In this document: positions 60,686 through 64,000 of the stretch, piece after piece | How positions within the stretch are numbered: the first letter of the stretch is position 1 | Layout of the letters: every line of letters starts with the position of its first letter | DNA from: Neorhizobium alkalisoli | Lineage (GTDB): Bacteria > Pseudomonadota > Alphaproteobacteria > Rhizobiales > Rhizobiaceae | DNA length: 64,000 nucleotides | Assembly: GCF_002968635.1 (NCBI RefSeq) | Contig: NZ_PVBN01000016.1 | Location: forward strand, 60,611-124,610 | Direction of reading: 5' to 3' | The notes under the pieces: model-generated | The model's input: the letters and a program-made list of their open reading frames with translations, nothing else | Told to the model about the DNA's origin: nothing | Database searches by the model: none | Position numbers and translations under genes: made by a program

Positions 60686-62080
60686 TTACTGGCGCTGCAG
60701 CACGCTTGCGAAGAACCCGTCCATTCCGCCCACGAACTTGTCGTCTCCGGGCAGCATGGCTGGCGTCGTTCGGAACTCGCCAACCGGAGAAATCGCCTCT
60801 TCCAAGCCCGGCCAATTCGCGCGTTCGATGGGAAGCCGTGTTAGCTCGGCATGATCTTCAAGCACCCGCGCGATCAGTTCTTCACCTTCGGAGGGATCAA
60901 GTGAACAATTGGAAAAAACCACGATACCGCCCGGTTTCACGAGCGTGATTGCGTGACGCAGCATCTTCTCCTGCAGAGCAGCAAGCTTTGCGATATCCTC
61001 CGGTCCTTTGACCCAGAGCACATCAGGATGCCGCCGCGTCGTGCCCGTCGAGGAGCAGGGCGCGTCGAGCAGGACCCCATCCAACAGTTCTTCCGGTTTA
61101 TAATCGAAAAGATCGCCCGCGATGAATTCGGCCTCAAGACCCAGCCGTGTAAAATTTTCCTTCAGTCGGGCCAGCCGGTTTGCCGATTGCTCGACGGCAG
61201 TCACCTTGGCCCCCGCCGCGGCGAGCTGGGCGGTCTTGCCGCCCGGCGCGGAGCAAAGGTCGGCGATCCTCTTGCCCTTCAGATCCCCGAAAAGTTGGGC
61301 GGGAATGCTGGCTGCCGCATCCTGTACCCACCAGGCACCCTCCGCAAACCCTTCAAGCGCCGACACCGATCCCTCGAACATCGGCATCCGGATGCTGCCT
61401 GTCGGTAGAAGCTTGCCGCCGAGCTTTTCGGCCCAAACTTCTGGGTCGGATTTCGCGGTCAGATCGATTGCCGGCGGCACGAGCTGCGCCTCGGCGATGC
61501 GAACCGCCGCAACCTCGCCGTAAACGGAAAGCCGCTGGCTGAACCAGTCAGGCACCGGCGAAATAGAGGCTGTTCTTGCGAGAACCTCGTCCTTCTCCCG
61601 CACCAGCCTGCGTAACACGGCATTGACCAGCTTTGCAAAGCGACGGTTACGCGGGTCGCGATTGGCCTGTTCGACGGCAAGATCCACGACCGCATGGGAT
61701 GGCACGTCGAGATGTAGAATTTGAGCCGCCGCCGTGACGAGCACATGGTGGAGGGCGCGCGCCCCTTCCGGGAGCGGCGTCTCGATGAGCGATGCGACTG
61801 CGGCCTCGAGCCGTGGCAAATGCCGGAGCGCAGTCGTCAGGATCGCACGGGTCAAGGCGCGGTCCGCATCGCTCAGCACTTTGTAGGCCGGATTGCCGTG
61901 CACAGGATCAAGCATGCCGTCGAGCGAGGTCTTGCGATCCACGACCGCCGCCAGCAGCTTGGCCGCGGTCGCCCGGACCTCAAGCCCGGGTTTTGGCGCC
62001 TCGCCCTGCGCGGGCAAGTCCGGTTTCCTGCGGTACTGCTTGTGTGGAGGCGATTTCTTGTTTTTCTTGGGCTCACTCAA
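60686..62080 (-). CDS. rsmB: 16S rRNA (cytosine967-C5)-methyltransferase-like (RsmB/Sun family)
   Basis: This 464-aa protein has an N-terminal basic tail (EPKKNKKSPPHKQYRRKPD), a NusB-like RNA-binding domain (about 35-175) and a C-terminal NOL1/NOP2/Sun SAM domain with IADLCSAPGGKTAQLAA, VLLDAPCSSTGTTRRHPDVLW and the catalytic-Cys motif VFSNCSLDPSEGE. It methylates C5 of a 16S rRNA cytosine. Its start overlaps the htpX stop by four bases. Confidence 0.93.
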   Translation of the reverse strand: MSEPKKNKKSPPHKQYRRKPDLPAQGEAPKPGLEVRATAAKLLAAVVDRKTSLDGMLDPVHGNPAYKVLSDADRALTRAILTTALRHLPRLEAAVASLIETPLPEGARALHHVLVTAAAQILHLDVPSHAVVDLAVEQANRDPRNRRFAKLVNAVLRRLVREKDEVLARTASISPVPDWFSQRLSVYGEVAAVRIAEAQLVPPAIDLTAKSDPEVWAEKLGGKLLPTGSIRMPMFEGSVSALEGFAEGAWWVQDAAASIPAQLFGDLKGKRIADLCSAPGGKTAQLAAAGAKVTAVEQSANRLARLKENFTRLGLEAEFIAGDLFDYKPEELLDGVLLDAPCSSTGTTRRHPDVLWVKGPEDIAKLAALQEKMLRHAITLVKPGGIVVFSNCSLDPSEGEELIARVLEDHAELTRLPIERANWPGLEEAISPVGEFRTTPAMLPGDDKFVGGMDGFFASVLQRQ

Positions 62081-63042
62081 GACCAGGGACCTTTGCGCGG
62101 TTCATTGGAACCGCGCCCCCAGCCGGTCGTCGGCACGGAGCGCGCGGTGCGCTGCGGTCTATCAGTCCTGAAGCCACCCGTCGAGCCGCCGCCAGGGAAC
62201 TGGCCTGCCATCTGCTGCAGGGCTGCGATCCGGTTTTCCGTGTTCGGATGGGTCGAAAACAGATTGTCCATGCGCTCGCCCGAAAGAGGGTTGATGATGA
62301 ACATATGCGCCGTGGCAGGATTGCGCTCGGCTTCATAATTGGGAATGGCATGTGCCGCACCGGCAATCTTGGCGAGCGCCGAGGCAAGCCACAACGGATT
62401 GCCGCAGATTTCGGCGCCGCGCCGGTCGGCAGAATATTCACGCGTGCGGCTGATCGCCATCTGCACCAGCATGGCGGCAAGCGGCGCGACGATCATCGCC
62501 ACCAGCACGCCGATAAAGCCGAGCGGGTTGCTGTTGTTCTCGCGGTTGCCGCCGAAGAAAAAGGCGAAGTTGCCGAGCATGGAGATCGCACCCGCAAGTG
62601 TCGCCGTGATCGTCATCGTCAGCGTATCGCGGTTCTGGATATGCGCCAGCTCATGGGCCATCACGCCTGCCACCTCCTCATGCGTCAGGCGCTGCAAGAG
62701 GCCCGTGGAGGCGGCAACGGCAGCGTTTTGCGGATTGCGCCCCGTGGCAAAGGCGTTCGGCTGGGGATTGTCGTAGATATAGACCTTCGGCATGGGCAGG
62801 CCTGCATTGGCCGCCAGGTCACGGATCATGTTGTAGAATTCCGGAGCGGTGCGCGCATCCACCTCCTGGGCATGATAGGCTGACAACACCATCTTGTCCG
62901 AGTTCCAGTAGGAAAAGAGGTTCATGCCGGCGGCGATCACCAGCGCGATCATCATGCCGCCCTTGCCGCCGATCAGGAAACCGACGCCCATGAACAGGGC
63001 CGTCATGAAGGCCAGAAGCATGGCGGTGCGCATCACGTTCAT
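62077..63042 (-). CDS. htpX: Membrane zinc metalloprotease HtpX
   Basis: This 321-aa M48 protease has two N-terminal membrane helices, the zinc motif HELAH (130-134), two further hydrophobic segments (ITATLAGAISMLGNFAFFF, LGFIGVLVAMIVAPLAAML) and SRTREYSADRRGAEI with the third ligand Glu. It degrades damaged membrane proteins, with its active site in the cytoplasm. GGAGAGACGACG precedes ATG 63042. The Gly/Arg-rich C-terminal 40 residues are probably disordered. Confidence 0.95.
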   Translation of the reverse strand: MNVMRTAMLLAFMTALFMGVGFLIGGKGGMMIALVIAAGMNLFSYWNSDKMVLSAYHAQEVDARTAPEFYNMIRDLAANAGLPMPKVYIYDNPQPNAFATGRNPQNAAVAASTGLLQRLTHEEVAGVMAHELAHIQNRDTLTMTITATLAGAISMLGNFAFFFGGNRENNSNPLGFIGVLVAMIVAPLAAMLVQMAISRTREYSADRRGAEICGNPLWLASALAKIAGAAHAIPNYEAERNPATAHMFIINPLSGERMDNLFSTHPNTENRIAALQQMAGQFPGGGSTGGFRTDRPQRTARSVPTTGWGRGSNEPRKGPWS

Positions 63043-63154
63043 CGTCGTCTCTCCGTTGCCGATGCCGCTCAAGGGTTTTCCCGCGGCGACGAACGCCCTA
63101 TGATGTGGTCAATTCGACCGCAGTTTTCAATAAACCATCCAGTGATCTGAAAAG

Positions 63155-63373
63155 ATGCAGAACGTAGATAACGACAATATCGATGCCTCGGCCAAGGAAG
63201 AGGCTCCGCGGAAATCTCTGTCCCCAGCGGCTCAGCGCGCGCTGAAGGAAGCAGAGGAACGCCGACAGGCGGAAGCGAGGACCGAGATACCCGCGGAATA
63301 TGGTGGCCGCGGTGGCGCCGATCCCGCACGTTTCGGCGACTGGGAAATCAACGGCCGGGCCATCGACTTTTAA
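63155..63373 (+). CDS. DUF1674 / SDHAF4-like small protein
   Basis: This 72-aa protein ends with GGRGGADPARFGDWEINGRAIDF, shown here in two parts: GGRGGADPARFGDWE and NGRAIDF. That tail is the signature of DUF1674, the family of the mitochondrial succinate dehydrogenase assembly factor SDHAF4. The N-terminal half is charged and Ala/Glu rich (SPAAQRALKEAEERRQAEA), probably helical. It likely helps flavinylated SdhA assemble, by family inference. It diverges from htpX and no sdh genes lie in the window. Confidence 0.85.
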   Translation: MQNVDNDNIDASAKEEAPRKSLSPAAQRALKEAEERRQAEARTEIPAEYGGRGGADPARFGDWEINGRAIDF

Positions 63374-63422
63374 GGTAAATATTCCTATTGACTTTGGGCA
63401 GTGATCGGAATTTATTCCTTTC

Positions 63423-63869
63423 ATGGTCAAGGAACTTTTGATTCTAGTCGGCTTCGTCGCCGCCTTCTCCACGCAAGCGTTGGCGCGTGAGGAAATCTCA
63501 GGCCCCGTCGCGGCGAAAATCCTGCGGGTTGTCGATGGCGACACGCTGCTTGTCGAAGCTCAACCATGGCCGCAGCAGACGATGGAAGTGTATGTTCGGA
63601 TACGCGGCATCGATGCGCCGGAGTTGAAATCGAAATGCGATCGTATCCGCCGGGCCGGGCTCGATGCACAGCACGCGCTGGAAACGCTGACCGCAGTCTC
63701 TTCCAGGATTCAGCTCACCCGTATTTCAGGTGACAAGTATTTCGGCCGCATCGTGGCCGACGTCATGCTGTCGGACGGCCGTAGCGCGGCAAGCGACCTT
63801 CTGCTTGCCGGCCTCGTGCAAGACTATGACGGAGGCCGGAAGCCGCATCAGATCTGCGATACCGATTGA
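63423..63869 (+). CDS. Thermonuclease (SNase-like) family secreted protein
   Basis: This 148-aa protein has a signal peptide (VKELLILVGFVAAFSTQALA) and a staphylococcal-nuclease fold: KILRVVDGDTLLVEA, YVRIRGIDAPELKSKC with the Arg/Asp site, then DKYFGRIVADVMLSDGRSAASDLLLAGLVQDY. The active-site Glu between these (usually ExxFG or similar) is not obvious: ISGDKYFGR stands at the site. It may be a nuclease or a non-catalytic relative acting in the periplasm. Convergent with acs. Confidence 0.85.
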   Translation: MVKELLILVGFVAAFSTQALAREEISGPVAAKILRVVDGDTLLVEAQPWPQQTMEVYVRIRGIDAPELKSKCDRIRRAGLDAQHALETLTAVSSRIQLTRISGDKYFGRIVADVMLSDGRSAASDLLLAGLVQDYDGGRKPHQICDTD

Positions 63870-63897
63870 AAAGGCCGCTCCGAGGAGCGGCCTTTTT
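63869..63897. terminator. Terminator between the thermonuclease-like gene and acs
   Basis: AAGGCCGCTC (63871-63880) pairs with GAGCGGCCTT (63885-63894) around CGAG, followed by TTT; AAA precedes it, giving a short T-run on both strands. It overlaps neither coding region except the final A of the first stop codon. Confidence 0.85.
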
Positions 63898-63898
63898 A

Positions 63899-64000
63899 TC
63901 AACCCGCCTTGTTCTGGCGGTTTGCGATGAGGTCGTCGACGACGCCGGGATCGGCAAGCGTCGAGGTATCGCCAAGTGCTCCGAAATCGTCCTCGGCGAT
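63899..64000 (-). CDS. acsA: Acetyl-CoA synthetase, C-terminal end only
   Basis: Only the last 33 codons and stop are in the window. They read IAEDDFGALGDTSTLADPGV then VDDLIANRQNKAG, matching the C-terminus of AMP-forming acetyl-CoA synthetase (the GDTSTLADPxVVDDLI segment). The catalytic Lys and adenylation domain lie beyond base 64000. The enzyme activates acetate to acetyl-CoA. Confidence 0.85.
   Translation of the reverse strand: MAEDDFGALGDTSTLADPGVVDDLIANRQNKAG

Overview
The window reads as a chromosomal segment of an alphaproteobacterium of the order Rhizobiales, most likely the family Rhizobiaceae (Rhizobium/Agrobacterium group). This rests on sequence features: G+C-rich codon use, the gene order rplU-rpmA-(GNAT)-obgE-proB-proA-nadD-rsfS-rlmH-envC-like-ctpA-yibQ-like-rppH, a LexA box of the alphaproteobacterial direct-repeat type (GTTC-N7-GTTC) in front of an imuA-imuB-dnaE2 cassette, and a very large (1,588-residue) NAD-type glutamate dehydrogenase. 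No species assignment is possible by reading alone. No transposase, integrase, rRNA operon or CRISPR array was seen.

Layout. (1) 1-7.3 kb: a truncated alpha/beta hydrolase diverges from kynureninase (kynU), which is followed by a four-gene branched-chain-amino-acid-type ABC transporter in which the second permease is fused to an ATPase; this looks like uptake and breakdown of tryptophan-derived or related aromatic compounds. (2) 7.3-18.8 kb, the least ordinary part: a membrane LtaS/sulfatase-type enzyme, a YbhN-type membrane protein, an FkbM methyltransferase with a CDP-alcohol phosphatidyltransferase, and a translationally coupled operon of MDR-type dehydrogenase, divergent 6-pyruvoyltetrahydropterin-synthase-like protein, family 4-type glycosyltransferase and SAM methyltransferase, met head-on by a stand-alone RibD-type reductase, then a GT87-type membrane glycosyltransferase and a secreted glycosidase-like protein. 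I infer an uncharacterised pathway joining pterin/pyrimidine-type chemistry to glycosylation, methylation and perhaps a lipid anchor. (3) 19.0-32.4 kb: housekeeping genes (tRNA-Ser, ribosomal proteins L21/L27, obgE, proline synthesis, NAD synthesis, ribosome silencing/methylation, cell-division peptidoglycan control, RppH). (4) 32.4-39.3 kb: iron storage (bfr/bfd) and the SOS mutagenesis cassette. (5) 39.4-50.7 kb: small conserved genes, leucine synthesis (leuD, leuB), a PAP2 phosphatase, a metabolite:H+ symporter with an unusual soluble insertion, asd, a lytic transglycosylase, carbonic anhydrase, pdxY. (6) 50.9-64 kb: glutamate dehydrogenase, an MFS transporter, an htpX-rsmB-heparinase-like-purH series on the minus strand, an SDHAF4-like assembly factor, a thermonuclease-like protein and the last codons of acetyl-CoA synthetase.

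Starts were chosen from Shine-Dalgarno spacing and family N-termini, and several differ from the longest open frame. Functions come from motif recognition by eye; no database or structure search was run.
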